A stretch of 64,000 nt of DNA from Paenibacillus pinihumi DSM 23905 = JCM 16419 (GCF_000422505.1 NZ_KE383865.1:654726-718725), one strand, 5' to 3'; positions 24,976 to 34,635 are shown, counted from the first letter of the stretch. Made by a program: numbers and translations. Notes: generated by a model not told the origin, from the letters alone.

Positions 24976-26334
24976 ATGAAAGCTGTAATACGTATCATCG
25001 TATATCTCATCATTTTTGTTGTTATCGTAGGAGGGACAGGGGCAATTGGATTAATGAGCACCATGAATGCCGGGATGTCGGTTTACGATAAGACGCCCCC
25101 TGTACTGACGAATGTGCAAGTACCCAAATATGATTCCGGCAAGCCGACTGTTGCTGTGCTGCTGGCGAACGAAGTGACAGAAGTGTTCGACTTTCTCGTC
25201 CCTTACGAGATGTTTGCTATGACTGAGGCTTACAATGTATATGGTGTGGCTCCTGACCGCAACATCAAATCCCTTACAGGAGGGCTCGATGTTGTCCCGC
25301 ATTATTCATTTGAAGAAATGGACACGATGCTTGGCAAAGGTCCGGATATTATCGTCATTCCGTTTATGCCGATTCTAAATGAACAGAAGTATGCGCCTGT
25401 CCGCGAGTGGATTCAGAAGCATTCGGATGATAAAACAACATTACTCTCGATCTGTAACGGGGCTGAAAACCTGGCGGATACCGGATTGTTGAATGGTAAA
25501 TCTGCTGCAACACATTGGGGGGATATCAACCGGCTTATCAAGCAATATCCTGATATCCAGTGGGTGAAGGATCAGCGTTACGTTCCGCAAGGCAACATGG
25601 TATCGTCTGCCGGTCTGACATCAGGGATCGACGCAACACTCTATGTGATTTCCCAGCAGTTGGGTGATGCGGCTGCGAAAAAAGTAGCAGAAAACATGAA
25701 TTATCCATCTTATGAATACGTAACAAACCCGGACATGAAGCCCTTTAATGCCGGATTGAGCGATATTACGTATATATTGAATAATGCGTATCAATGGAAT
25801 AAAGTCAAAGCGGGTGTATTGCTCTATAACGGTGCAGATGAGCTGGACTTGTCCGCAGCTTTCGATACATATGCCGCTTCCGGCACGACAACGACACTGA
25901 CAGTATCGGGCAAGCATGAACCCATTGTAACGAAGCATGGCCTGAATCTGGTTGCCCGCTATCAGACAAATGACGTGCCGGAGCTCGCAAAATTGATTGT
26001 CGTCGGTGAAGATGCAGAGTATGAAGCAGCCGAAGACATTGAGCAATGGAATAACAGCGGCAATCGTGCAGAGCTGCTGTTCCTGCATCGTGATGCAGAG
26101 GGCCGTTTTGCAATGGACCCGGCATTCGAGGATTTGGCCGGACAAGAGGATATCCAGACCGCGAAATTTGCTGCCAAGCGGCTTGAATATCGGGCCACTG
26201 ACCACTTGAAGCTGGAAGGCAGCACATTCTCGTATGAAGCATTTGGCATACCGGTGCTCCTTGGTATTGTGTCTGTGATTATCGCTTCCTTCATTGATAG
26301 ACGATTTATCTGCAGGAAAAAAAGGATAGAATAG
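24976..26334 (+). CDS. Membrane-anchored tandem DJ-1/PfpI-domain protein
   Basis: 452 residues. An N-terminal membrane helix (residues 5-27) and a C-terminal one (about 423-443) bracket two GATase1-like DJ-1/PfpI domains. The first (residues 55-240) is complete: VAVLLANEVTEVFDFLVPYE, then the nucleophile elbow LLSICNGAENLADTGLLNG with its Cys, and ATHWGDINRL. The second (residues 270-400) is degenerate and lacks a Cys elbow. Similar domains form the sensory half of FtrA-like AraC regulators, but no DNA-binding part is present. Function unknown; a terminator follows. Confidence 0.8.
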   Translation: MKAVIRIIVYLIIFVVIVGGTGAIGLMSTMNAGMSVYDKTPPVLTNVQVPKYDSGKPTVAVLLANEVTEVFDFLVPYEMFAMTEAYNVYGVAPDRNIKSLTGGLDVVPHYSFEEMDTMLGKGPDIIVIPFMPILNEQKYAPVREWIQKHSDDKTTLLSICNGAENLADTGLLNGKSAATHWGDINRLIKQYPDIQWVKDQRYVPQGNMVSSAGLTSGIDATLYVISQQLGDAAAKKVAENMNYPSYEYVTNPDMKPFNAGLSDITYILNNAYQWNKVKAGVLLYNGADELDLSAAFDTYAASGTTTTLTVSGKHEPIVTKHGLNLVARYQTNDVPELAKLIVVGEDAEYEAAEDIEQWNNSGNRAELLFLHRDAEGRFAMDPAFEDLAGQEDIQTAKFAAKRLEYRATDHLKLEGSTFSYEAFGIPVLLGIVSVIIASFIDRRFICRKKRIE

Positions 26335-26370
26335 GAGCGGCAGGGAATCGTACGTATTAATACTGGGCAA

Positions 26371-26413
26371 ACATCGTCTTGCAGGCCAAGTGCCTCGGGC
26401 GATGTATTTTTTT
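26371..26413 (+). terminator. Intrinsic terminator (ACATCG...CGATGT type)
   Basis: ACATCG/CGATGT stem and T7 tail. The loop contains AAGTGCCT; terminators at 59679 and 63922 share the design. Confidence 0.7.
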
Positions 26414-26614
26414 ACTCCGAATCATTAGGTGGTTGGCGGACACCCGGGATCAGCCGGGGAATGAATCGCTCCGTCAATTGACTCGCCAAGCTGCAGATCA
26501 ATATGCCCGGAGACAGAAGGGGGCGCACTACTGGCGCAAATGCTGGAGTTGCTCGAGAGCATAGCTGGATAAGTGCTGCACCCGTCAGCCATACAGGAGA
26601 ACAAGCCGGGGAAG

Positions 26615-26797
26615 TTAGCCGGCTTGCTCTCCCATTTCCTTCAGCACCGGCTCATAGGACTTGTAGCCAATGTTTACGCCGCGGAATGATAGCTCGACGC
26701 GAATCGTATGTCTCACTGCTTTCTCGGCCTCGAGTACCTCCGGCTGCTCATCAATGACCGAGAAGCCGTCACACAATGTGACCACCAGCCCGCGATA
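26615..26797 (-). pseudogene. C-terminal fragment of an unidentified minus-strand gene
   Basis: An open stretch of 60 codons reads RGLVVTLCDGFSVIDEQ, then VRHTIRVELSFRGVNIGYK and stops. It has codon-like composition but no start or ribosome binding site and is preceded by an in-frame stop. I cannot name the family. A GC-rich hairpin follows its stop. Confidence 0.4.
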
Positions 26798-26839
26798 TTA
26801 TTCATAAATTCTATAGGGCCATATAACATATACATGTAA

Positions 26840-26902
26840 TTATTCAGTCAGGTGTGTTTCCACGTACTCCATTGCGTTATTCATGCGGTCCAGCCAATCC
26901 AT
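26840..26902 (-). pseudogene. N-terminal scrap of an AraC-family regulator
   Basis: With AGGAGC upstream, ATG 26902 gives MDWLDRMNNAMEYVETHLTE and then a stop. This is the typical first helix of AraC regulators that carry a C-terminal effector-binding domain. Everything after residue 20 is lost. Confidence 0.5.
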
Positions 26903-27161
26903 TCAGATGCTCCTTTCAAGTTTGATTATAGGTGAAGGCGGGAAATGGAGCCTTGCAATTCTTGCACCGAAATATCATGTTCGATACGAATAGGATTAAA
27001 GATGATTTCATAATTGTAATGAGGATTACATTAATAGTTCTCTAAGTCTGATACCATTTAATTGTTCCAAAACAGGTAACTTGGAGAATTAAAGGTCCTA
27101 TATCTAATAGAAGTGATGATGAAATAAACTGTATATATACCTATAGAAAATGGAGGGTATT

Positions 27162-28109
27162 ATGAACGTACTCATTACTGGCGGAACAGGCTATATTGGG
27201 ACAGTGCTCGTAGAGGAAGCGCTGAAGGCCGGGCACACTACACACGTCTTGACCAGAAGCACAGCTAAATCGCAGAATTTGGAGCAGCAAGGCGTCAAAG
27301 TGATTGTTGGGGATATTTTGCAGGATGGACTGTGGCAGCAAAAGATCAATGAGATGGATGCAGTTATTCACTTGGCAGCTCCGCCAACATGGGGCAAAAA
27401 AGTCACCAAAAAAGTGGCGCTTTCCTATGCAGACGGGCATTTGCAGTTAACAAAACGTCTTTTCGAAGCCATTGATCCTGAGCGTCTCCAACGTCTTGTT
27501 TTTGTTGGCGGCACAAGTTATTTTGGGGATTCGGGCAATCAGGACCCTAAGACAGAATCTTTCCAAGCGGAGCCGAAGGGGTGGGGGCCGTATATCGCAC
27601 CCTCGATCAGATATGCAAAAGAAAAAATTGCCGCCGGATATCCTGCCACAATCGTGTTTCCTGCACAAATTTACGGGCCTTCCTCATGGATGGAACAATT
27701 ATATTTGCAGCCGTTATTTACAAAGAAACCTCTCACATCTTTAAAAGGCTATCGTCCGTATTTTTCACCCATTCATATTGAAGATTGTGCACGTGCTCTT
27801 TTGCATTTAACGGAGCATGGTGAAATAGGTGAAGATTATATCATTTCCGATCTGCAGCAGCTTCCTTCCGCAGTATTTAGAGATGAAATTATCAAGATTA
27901 TGGGTGTGAAGGACCCCAAATTCCGTGAAGTGCCCCGCTGGTTATGTCAATTCATTTTAGGACCCGTGCTGACAGAATATGCAACAGCCCATACTAATTT
28001 TTCTAGTAATAAGCTTCAGGGAACAGGGTTCAAGTTCCGTTACCCGACATATAAAGAAGGCTTGCCGCAAGTGGTTAAAGCCTGGCTTGATCTGCAATTA
28101 TCAAATTAA
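27162..28109 (+). CDS. NAD-dependent epimerase/dehydratase-like protein (extended SDR)
   Basis: 315 residues from ATG 27162 with TGGAGGG seven bases upstream. Rossmann motif TGGTGYIG at residues 7-14, VIVGDILQDG and VIHLAAPP mark an extended short-chain dehydrogenase. The usual catalytic YxxxK is plausibly YAKEK (SIRYAKEKIA); FPAQIYGPSS follows. The C-terminal part (FKFRYPTYKEGL) resembles SDR39U1/YfcH-like or nucleoside-diphosphate-sugar epimerase relatives. Substrate unknown. Monocistronic. Confidence 0.82.
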   Translation: MNVLITGGTGYIGTVLVEEALKAGHTTHVLTRSTAKSQNLEQQGVKVIVGDILQDGLWQQKINEMDAVIHLAAPPTWGKKVTKKVALSYADGHLQLTKRLFEAIDPERLQRLVFVGGTSYFGDSGNQDPKTESFQAEPKGWGPYIAPSIRYAKEKIAAGYPATIVFPAQIYGPSSWMEQLYLQPLFTKKPLTSLKGYRPYFSPIHIEDCARALLHLTEHGEIGEDYIISDLQQLPSAVFRDEIIKIMGVKDPKFREVPRWLCQFILGPVLTEYATAHTNFSSNKLQGTGFKFRYPTYKEGLPQVVKAWLDLQLSN

Positions 28110-28195
28110 AAGGATGTAGATGAATCAAATGAAATCGAGAGTTGGGGCAAAGGCATATTGCGCGGCTGTTAATGTCTAATTTGTTCCCGGTGCGG

Positions 28196-28345
28196 TCTCG
28201 AGTGAATCAGGAGTCTGAACAAATCCTCATCGGTATAAGTCCGGTATCCCTGTTCACTGTAGCCGCTTGGCTTGAGCTGCCCCTTTTCACCATAAAAGCG
28301 GAGCGTACGTGCTGTCGTTGGGTCAGTTTCTCAGCTCCTTTCAAG
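28196..28345 (-). pseudogene. N-terminal fragment of a MerR-family regulator
   Basis: On minus, a good AAAGGAGC site leads to a frame reading TARTLRFYGEKGQLKPSGYS, then QGYRTYTDEDLFRLL. These are the helix-turn-helix and first wing of a MerR regulator. It has no intact start in frame and ends after about 42 codons. The nearby TTGACGTTACGGTAACC (28360-28376) may be its old operator. Confidence 0.6.
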
Positions 28346-28445
28346 CACTAGTATATTAGTTGACGTTACGGTAACCGCAAGCATTCTTTTGATTTATTGG
28401 AGCATTGATATTTCTTGTGGGCAGACTTTTGGATTGGGAAAAAGG

Positions 28446-28491
28446 AAAAACCGGGAAAAACCTTGATTCTGCAAGGCTTTTCCCGGTTTTT
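28446..28491. terminator. Bidirectional intrinsic terminator
   Basis: AAAAACCGGGAAAA...TTTTCCCGGTTTTT with inner CCTTG/CAAGG, downstream of the GntR-LacI regulator. Confidence 0.85.
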
Positions 28492-28547
28492 CTGGCGCAG
28501 ACAAGGATTACCTCACCATACGCAAACTGCGAATGTAAGGCAATGAA

Positions 28548-29651
28548 TCAATGGTTATTTTTGTTTGATGGAGGTGCGGTTGAACTCCGGAGCAGCAGTT
28601 CCGTCGGGAGCAGTATTTTTTGCTTTTCCTGGGTTGGGTTATTGATAATGGATAACAGGAGCTTGGCAGACTCTGACCCGATTGCCTCTACTTGCTGCAG
28701 CACGATAGATGGTGGGGTCTCGGCCAGATTGGGGTACTCAAAATCATCAAAGAAAATAACAGATAGTTCCTCCGGAATTGAAATGCCCATGATTTTGGCG
28801 GCTTTATACAAGAGTTGTCCTGTTCCCGCATTTTCAGCAAATATAGCCGTAATCTCCGGATGCTTTTCGAGAAAGACGACGATATCCTGGACGTTTTTGA
28901 ACTGCTGTCGATGTTGATGGATAATCGGCATGCGGGCATCGGCTAGCGCTTTCTCATAACCGCTAATCCGTTCTTCTTTACTGGCTGTAGCGGGGGCACT
29001 AAATGATAAAATACCGATGTTTTGATGTCCAAGCTCTATGAGATGCCGGGTAGCCTGATAAGCGCCACCGAAGTGATCCGAGCATACGCAATGCACCGAC
29101 AACCCGACCAGATCACGGTCGATCAGCACAATTGGAAAGCCTGAGAGCGATAACTGGAAAATTTCCTCGTTGTATTTTTCTCCATCTACCGGAAAAACCA
29201 ATATTCCCTGCACGCCAAGCTGTATCGCATCCCGAATCAGCTCTTTTTCTCTTTCCTGAGACCCATTCGTAGTTGAAAAAATAACCTTGTAGTTTGAAAG
29301 TGAAAGTTCTTTTTCTGCTCCTTTAAGCAGACGCGCGGTAAATGAATTTTCCATGGATGGGGCGATGTAGTAGATGAGCGGAATTGAAGTGCTTTTCTTC
29401 TCATAAAGAATCGGCACGCCTTGTTTGCTTGATACGAAACTCCCTTTTCCTTGAATCCGATGAATAATTCCCTGCTTGACTAAGGAATCCAGTGCATTTT
29501 TTACGGTAATGCGGCTGACTCCGAACTTTGCGGCAAGATCATTTTCGGAAGGGAGACGGTCCCCGGATTGAAGAATATGCTTATCAATTTGATCCGTAAT
29601 AAAAGATCGAATTTGTAAGTAGTGGGGGATACGTTTATTATTATGTGTCAA
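28548..29651 (-). CDS. GntR-LacI hybrid sugar-responsive repressor (AraR-like architecture)
   Basis: 367 residues. The N-terminal 75 residues are a GntR winged helix (GDRLPSENDLAAKFGVSRIT, then GKGSFVS). Residues 90-360 form a periplasmic-binding-protein-like sugar sensor (LacI type: GVQGILVFPVD, PIVLIDRDLVGL, ATRHLIELGHQNIGILS). B. subtilis AraR has this combination. It is divergent from the LplB-YtcP-LplA operon and should repress it, and itself, until a sugar binds. Repeated CAAATATACAACTT boxes in the intergenic region are candidate operators. Confidence 0.88.
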   Translation of the reverse strand: MTHNNKRIPHYLQIRSFITDQIDKHILQSGDRLPSENDLAAKFGVSRITVKNALDSLVKQGIIHRIQGKGSFVSSKQGVPILYEKKSTSIPLIYYIAPSMENSFTARLLKGAEKELSLSNYKVIFSTTNGSQEREKELIRDAIQLGVQGILVFPVDGEKYNEEIFQLSLSGFPIVLIDRDLVGLSVHCVCSDHFGGAYQATRHLIELGHQNIGILSFSAPATASKEERISGYEKALADARMPIIHQHRQQFKNVQDIVVFLEKHPEITAIFAENAGTGQLLYKAAKIMGISIPEELSVIFFDDFEYPNLAETPPSIVLQQVEAIGSESAKLLLSIINNPTQEKQKILLPTELLLRSSTAPPSNKNNH

Positions 29652-29680
29652 CTAATATTAACCTCCATTTATTTATATAA

Positions 29681-29800
29681 CAAATATACAACTTATCCAA
29701 CTTGTTGTAAAGTTGTTATTGACGGATTAAAATAGCGGTGATAGTATCAATGTGTCAATAAAATTACATGTAAATATGTAATGGTTCAAATATACAACTT
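29681..29800 (+). promoter_or_regulatory. Divergent control region: promoter between two identical operator boxes
   Basis: CAAATATACAACTT occurs at 29681-29694 and again at 29787-29800. Between them TTGACG (29719-29724), 17 bases, TAGTAT (29742-29747) forms a plus-strand promoter. The first box continues into ACAACTT...AAGTTGT (29688-29717), an inverted pair. The layout suits loop-forming repression by the adjacent GntR-LacI protein. Confidence 0.55.
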
Positions 29801-30070
29801 AAAAGGATGTGCATAAAATGAACTAATACTTGGTAAGGGGGAATCTTGTTTTTGCAGGGGACTGGCCCACAATGAGTCACTTATTTCCAGCAGCGTTCTC
29901 ATGTAAATCAAGATCAATATTACATATTGATTGCAATGAATACGCTTACTTTATGAACAATTGAAACCGTTTTATTTATTTTCGTGAATCGTCTTAAATA
30001 TGCTAAGTTTTAAAGCTTCTGATTTAACTCGATTATAGTTTACATTTTCATACTTAAGAGGTGACTAATT
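29801..30070 (+). other. Long leader region of the sugar operon
   Basis: About 300 bases lie between the promoter and the first permease. A minimal ATG AAC TAA ORF at 29818-29826 follows AAAGGATG. TTGAAACCGTTTTA (29962-29975) is cre-like for CcpA, with an imperfect right half. No known riboswitch recognised. Confidence 0.4.
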
Positions 30071-31012
30071 TTGGCAAGTTTACGTGCGGGGCATCGCTCA
30101 ACGAAGTTGTCTTCACCATTGTGGTCGAATATTAAAAGATACAAGTTCATGTATATTTTATTTATTCCGGCCATCATTTATTTTATTATCTTTTCCTATG
30201 TTCCCTTTTACGGTCTAACGATCGCCTTCAAAAAATATATGGCCTTCCAGGGGATATGGGATAGCCCGTGGGTGGGTTTAGATAATTTCCGGTATATTTT
30301 TTCATCCGAAAAATTTCTGACTGTTTTAAAAAATACCGTCCTGATACATACTTACGCACTTATATTCGGTTTTCCTATTCCCATTTTGTTTGCTATTTTG
30401 CTCAATGAAGTAAAAAATCAACTGTTTAAGAAAACGATTCAGACGGTTACCTATTTCCCTCACTTCTTATCGTGGGTTGTATTTGCAGGTATCGTAGTTA
30501 ATTTCGTCGGTCCAACAGGGGTAATTAACACGATTTTGGTTAATTTAGGCATGCAGCCATTGAATTTCCTGACAGATACGGAACTATTCCGTCCGATGCT
30601 CATCGTAACGGGGATTATTAAGGAGTTTGGCTGGGGAGCGATTATTTATCTGGCAGCCATCTCTGGTATTGATCAGGAGCTATACGAAGCTGCCCGAGTG
30701 GATGGAGCCAAACGGCTGCGTCAAATATGGCATATTACGCTGCCGGGCATGAGGCCAATCATTATACTCATGTTCGTTTTAAATCTTGCAAGCATTTTGG
30801 ATGCGGGTTTTGACCAGGTATTTAACTTATATAACCCGGCGGTCTATGAAGTAGCTGACATTATTGATACATACGTTTATCGTGTCGGTATCCAATCCAC
30901 CGATTATTCGATTGCTACTGCGGTTGGTATTTTCAAAGGAGTAGTGGGCTGTGTGCTTATTATTTCAGCAAATTCAATGGTAAGAAAATGGGAAGGGAGA
31001 TCATTGTGGTAA
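30071..31012 (+). CDS. Sugar ABC transporter permease, LplB type
   Basis: 313 residues from TTG 30071, fixed by AAGAGGTGA seven bases upstream. Six membrane segments; the LplB pattern SYVPFYGLTIAFKKY near the N-terminus and EAA loop YEAARVDGAKRLRQI. First gene of a three-gene importer for oligosaccharides or glucuronosyl-type sugars (lipoprotein/LplB group). It depends on a shared ATPase encoded elsewhere. The gene order permease-permease-binding protein is the reverse of the second copy at 38.6 kb. Confidence 0.9.
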   Translation: MASLRAGHRSTKLSSPLWSNIKRYKFMYILFIPAIIYFIIFSYVPFYGLTIAFKKYMAFQGIWDSPWVGLDNFRYIFSSEKFLTVLKNTVLIHTYALIFGFPIPILFAILLNEVKNQLFKKTIQTVTYFPHFLSWVVFAGIVVNFVGPTGVINTILVNLGMQPLNFLTDTELFRPMLIVTGIIKEFGWGAIIYLAAISGIDQELYEAARVDGAKRLRQIWHITLPGMRPIIILMFVLNLASILDAGFDQVFNLYNPAVYEVADIIDTYVYRVGIQSTDYSIATAVGIFKGVVGCVLIISANSMVRKWEGRSLW

Positions 31013-31947
31013 TGAATGGAGCAGCAGAAGTGACGACGAGCAAAATGTTGAAGAGACGCAGAAGCGCCTTAGGCACGCAAAATCCTTGGTGGGCACAAGC
31101 AATAATTTACTTGATCTTATTTGTATTAGGTTTGATTACCTTTATCCCTATTCTAAATGTGCTTGCTATTTCATTTAGTGAAGCATCGCAAATACGGCTG
31201 AATCCGATGATGCTGATCCCGCAACAATTTACACTTAGCGCTTATGAATATATTTTTAGTACGCCAATCCTGACACGTTCTTTTTTAATTACAGTTATGG
31301 TTACTGCAGTCGGCACTTTTTTTAATCTCATGTTTACCGCATTTGCAGCCTATGGATTGTCCAAGCCGAAGGTTCCGGGCTACACCTTTTTTACATGGAT
31401 GATTATTTTGCCTATGTTAATCGGGGCCGGATTAATTCCTTATTACATTTTGCTGAAAAATATAGGCTTGATTGATTCTTTATGGGTGCTCATTCTAGGC
31501 GGACTTGTCTCGCCATTCAACTTCATTTTGATGCGGAACTTTTTTTGGTCGATCCCCGAAGGGATTGAAGAGTCCGCTTCTATAGATGGGGCGAGTGAAT
31601 TAATGACACTATGGAAGATCATCCTGCCACTATCTAAGCCTGTACTGGCAACCGTGGGGTTATTCTATGCGGTAGGCCACTGGAATGATTATTTCAACGG
31701 TTTGATTTTTATTAACGATAATACCAAATGGCCGCTTCAAGTTGTATTGCGTTCCATCATTATTGACCAGAACATGATGAATATGGGGGCGATTCCACAA
31801 TCGATGGACCCGTCCAAAGTCGTCGTTACTCCTGAGAATATTAAAGCAGCTGCAATCATTTTTGCTGTCTTGCCGATCATGCTGTGCTATCCGTTTTTAC
31901 AAAAATATTTTGTCAAAGGGATTATGATTGGTTCTGTAAAAGGCTAG
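31006..31947 (+). CDS. Sugar ABC transporter permease, YtcP type
   Basis: About 312 residues. GTG 31006 is best spaced from GGGAAGGGAG; ATG 31012 inside the TAATG stop-start overlap is the alternative, and the longer ATG at 30988 precedes that site. Six membrane segments, EAA-type loop EESASIDGASELMTLW, and the C-terminal FVKGIMIGSVKG typical of YtcP. It pairs with the LplB-type permease. Confidence 0.9.
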   Translation: MVMNGAAEVTTSKMLKRRRSALGTQNPWWAQAIIYLILFVLGLITFIPILNVLAISFSEASQIRLNPMMLIPQQFTLSAYEYIFSTPILTRSFLITVMVTAVGTFFNLMFTAFAAYGLSKPKVPGYTFFTWMIILPMLIGAGLIPYYILLKNIGLIDSLWVLILGGLVSPFNFILMRNFFWSIPEGIEESASIDGASELMTLWKIILPLSKPVLATVGLFYAVGHWNDYFNGLIFINDNTKWPLQVVLRSIIIDQNMMNMGAIPQSMDPSKVVVTPENIKAAAIIFAVLPIMLCYPFLQKYFVKGIMIGSVKG

Positions 31948-32009
31948 ATCAATTATCTTTGATTATCCCAAACGGGGTTATCATAAACGATTAATAGGGG
32001 GAAACAGAA

Positions 32010-33578
32010 ATGAAAAAGCTATCGATGTTGCTGCTTACGGTGCTGATGACTATTTCCGTAGCAGCAGGTTGCTCCAAACCAGGCAATGATGGGCAAGCAC
32101 CCGGCCAGCAGGGGGAAGGAAATGAGCAGGTGACCAAGTTCACCTATTTGAAGCCGGTATGGGGACCGGCAACCTATCAAAAGGGCGGGCCATTCGAAAA
32201 GGAATTATTCCAAAAGGCAAATGTTGAAATTGATGTGCAAATTGTACCGGTCACTGATTACAATACAAAAGTCAAAACGATTATCGGTTCAGGCACAGTA
32301 CCGGATGTCGTATGGGGTTCAGGCCCAAGTGATGCTTTCTTTAAGCAAACACAAGACGCAGGAGCCTTTCTCCCGATCAATGAATATCTCGACAAATACC
32401 CTGTGGTTAGGGAGGCCGTTCCAGAAAGTCTATGGGAATGGTTGAAGGATGAACACGGCAACGTCTATTTCTTGCCGAATACGCTTAATCCTGACGTTCA
32501 ATTTATGATGTACTACCGTCAAGATTGGTTTGATGAACTTGGCATTGAGGTGCCAACAACAACAGCGGAGTTCGAAGCAGTTCTGGAGAAAATTAAAAAC
32601 AGTAAAATTGACGGAGATAAGAAGCTTCCATTAACCGCTGCCGATATGTGGACATTAAAGGATTTGGCCACTTCATTTGGTACAAGCTTAAATGGTTGGG
32701 AGCCATCGCCAGATAATCCGGATTGGCTGCAGCCGTTTTTCCAAAATCCAAAACAACTCGAGTTCTACTTGTGGGTACAAAAGCTGAAAAGAGAAGGGCT
32801 GATTGATCCCGATTTTCTTGTAAGCCCTAACTCGCATAAATCAGAAGACAAATTCAAAGCTGGCAATAGTGCAATTCTCATCTCGCATTACAATAGCTAC
32901 CCTACGATTGTAAGCGAAATCAAAAAGACAGATCCGAATGCCAAAGTAGGAATCATTTCTCCACTTGTTGGACCACACGGAGATAAGGGAGGCGTAAGAA
33001 CGGTCCTTCCGATTGACAGAGGTTTCTATATTTCTGCGAAAGCCAAAGATCCGGATGGCATTTTCCGCTACTTGGCATGGCAGCTCACGGAAGGCCATGA
33101 CATGATGAAGTACGGGATTGAGGGGAAGAACTATGAAATTAAAAATGGAAGAAAAATACTGTTCCCTGAAGACCAGATGCCTAATGAATACAAGCGTCCG
33201 CAGATGGAGCCCTTCTGGACTTTAATGCCGTTTAGCGATACAGGCGCAGTAGATTGGGAATACAACAAAGATTGGATGGAAAACTTGGGCGTATCTGATG
33301 TGTACGATTTGTACAAGCAAAAGTATGAAGAGTATTCGGCAAATAAATACCCGGATTATCGCAATAAATTTATTCTAAGTGCTACAGAACTTGAAATTGG
33401 CTCGAAGCTTCATGAAGATTTTATGAATACCGTTATAAGCGGGCTGCCTATCAATTACAAGCTGACTAAAGATGATTGGAACAAACAGGTTGAACTTTGG
33501 CTAAAAGCAGGAGGGAGTACAATTCTAGAGGAAGTCAATCGCAATCAAACGGATAAATCCAAGCCTAGCTTTAACTAG
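32010..33578 (+). CDS. Sugar-binding lipoprotein, LplA type
   Basis: 522 residues with lipobox SVAAGCS (Cys about residue 21), preceded by TAGGGGG. The mature protein has the LplA/extracellular solute-binding family pattern: KFTYLKPVWGP, VPDVVWGSGPSDAFF, DEHGNVYFLPN and VKAGDDWNK-like endings (LTKDDWNKQVELWLKAGG). It ends the operon and is followed by a strong terminator. Ligand unknown. Confidence 0.9.
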   Translation: MKKLSMLLLTVLMTISVAAGCSKPGNDGQAPGQQGEGNEQVTKFTYLKPVWGPATYQKGGPFEKELFQKANVEIDVQIVPVTDYNTKVKTIIGSGTVPDVVWGSGPSDAFFKQTQDAGAFLPINEYLDKYPVVREAVPESLWEWLKDEHGNVYFLPNTLNPDVQFMMYYRQDWFDELGIEVPTTTAEFEAVLEKIKNSKIDGDKKLPLTAADMWTLKDLATSFGTSLNGWEPSPDNPDWLQPFFQNPKQLEFYLWVQKLKREGLIDPDFLVSPNSHKSEDKFKAGNSAILISHYNSYPTIVSEIKKTDPNAKVGIISPLVGPHGDKGGVRTVLPIDRGFYISAKAKDPDGIFRYLAWQLTEGHDMMKYGIEGKNYEIKNGRKILFPEDQMPNEYKRPQMEPFWTLMPFSDTGAVDWEYNKDWMENLGVSDVYDLYKQKYEEYSANKYPDYRNKFILSATELEIGSKLHEDFMNTVISGLPINYKLTKDDWNKQVELWLKAGGSTILEEVNRNQTDKSKPSFN

Positions 33579-33627
33579 CTGGCATAAGCAATGACAGGCC
33601 AATTCTAAAGATAGTTTTCAAAAGAAG

Positions 33628-33675
33628 CATTGAATCGGACAAGTGTGTATGCGCACCCGATTCAATGGTTTTTTT
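33628..33675 (+). terminator. Intrinsic terminator of the LplB-YtcP-LplA operon
   Basis: CATTGAATCGG / CCGATTCAATG hairpin followed by GTTTTTTT. Confidence 0.9.
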
Positions 33676-33894
33676 ATATGTAGAACTTGTATGAAGAATA
33701 ATTCGTATGAACTATACCATAAGCGGTCGCAAACGTTTATTGTAAGGATGGGCAAGACGGCCTTCTATTCAGTAGAGCGGCTGCGAAGGAATGGAAATAA
33801 GGTCACATTGCTATCAAGCTTGTACCAATTAATCTTTGACCGTGGCAGCAATTCAGGTTTAAGAATCGTATTAGAGATTTCAGGAGGGATTCGT

Positions 33895-34500
33895 TTGCAG
33901 CAGATTTTTAACGATATGATCAAGCAGGATGTGAAGCCGTTCCTCTCCCGGCATGGCTTTACGAAGAAGAGCTTAACTTTCAGTAAACGAACAGAAAGCC
34001 TTGTCTATATTATCAATTTTCAAAAATCCTCCGGTAATTCAGCGGACAATGTGATGTTCTATGTAAATTGTGGTATTTATGCAGCGGAGCTGGCTCAGCT
34101 GCAGTCCGGGAAGATTGCAACGGAACCTAAGGAAGCGGAATGTCACTTTAGAGCGAGAATCAGGGAAATTGCTGTGTCTGCTCCAGATCGGTTTGCTATT
34201 ACTTCAGATACCAATGGGGATGACTTGAGTGAAACGCTGCTAAACGGATTAACCGAGGTTCTTCATTTCTTTGATACGAAGACCAGTGCCAGGTCGATTG
34301 CCGATTATTACATTGCCGGTCCATATCTGCATCTGGGTGAAGAGAGCTTTCATTTGCTATTGCAAGCCAAGGATACTATAGCGGCTGGACAGTATTTGCG
34401 GGCTTTGCGGGAAAAGTACGGTTCGGAAGCCCGGTGGACCATATTTGAAAAGAAGTATAAGATGATTTTCGATCAGTACGGGGTTAACTTTGATAGCTGA
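33895..34500 (+). CDS. DUF4304-domain protein
   Basis: 201 residues from TTG 33895, chosen because CAGGAGGG lies six bases upstream; the longer open frame from 33643 runs out of the preceding terminator and is discarded. The sequence LQQIFNDMIKQDVKPFLSRH, GFTKKSLTF, and NFQKSSGNSADNVMFYVNCG matches the DUF4304 pattern. The family is common in Bacillota and cytoplasmic, without assigned function. It has no operon partner. Confidence 0.7.
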   Translation: MQQIFNDMIKQDVKPFLSRHGFTKKSLTFSKRTESLVYIINFQKSSGNSADNVMFYVNCGIYAAELAQLQSGKIATEPKEAECHFRARIREIAVSAPDRFAITSDTNGDDLSETLLNGLTEVLHFFDTKTSARSIADYYIAGPYLHLGEESFHLLLQAKDTIAAGQYLRALREKYGSEARWTIFEKKYKMIFDQYGVNFDS

Positions 34501-34635
34501 GTTACTGGAAACACGATTCCCAAGCGCGCCACTTCCAAATGGGATAATTATGAACATTGGATTAAAGCCATTATATGATATATTCAAGTAAAGACAGGTT
34601 CGCCCTGAGAAAAATAGGAGAAAGGAAGTGGAACC

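Larger units (their letters stand above)
26414..27161. other. Degenerate intergenic region with gene scraps
   Basis: No intact gene. It contains two minus-strand coding scraps (listed separately), an inverted repeat CAAGCCGG / CCGGCTTG (26602-26629), and AT-rich DNA from 26950 that should carry the promoter for the epimerase-like gene. Confidence 0.6.

Noticed and set aside
25621-26370. 249-codon antisense frame over the DJ-1 protein
   Set aside because: Cys/His-rich, low-complexity reading typical of an antisense shadow; the plus-strand frame has clear DJ-1 motifs.
33643-33894. N-terminal extension of the DUF4304 gene
   Set aside because: The extension starts inside an intrinsic terminator and has no ribosome binding site, whereas TTG 33895 is well positioned.
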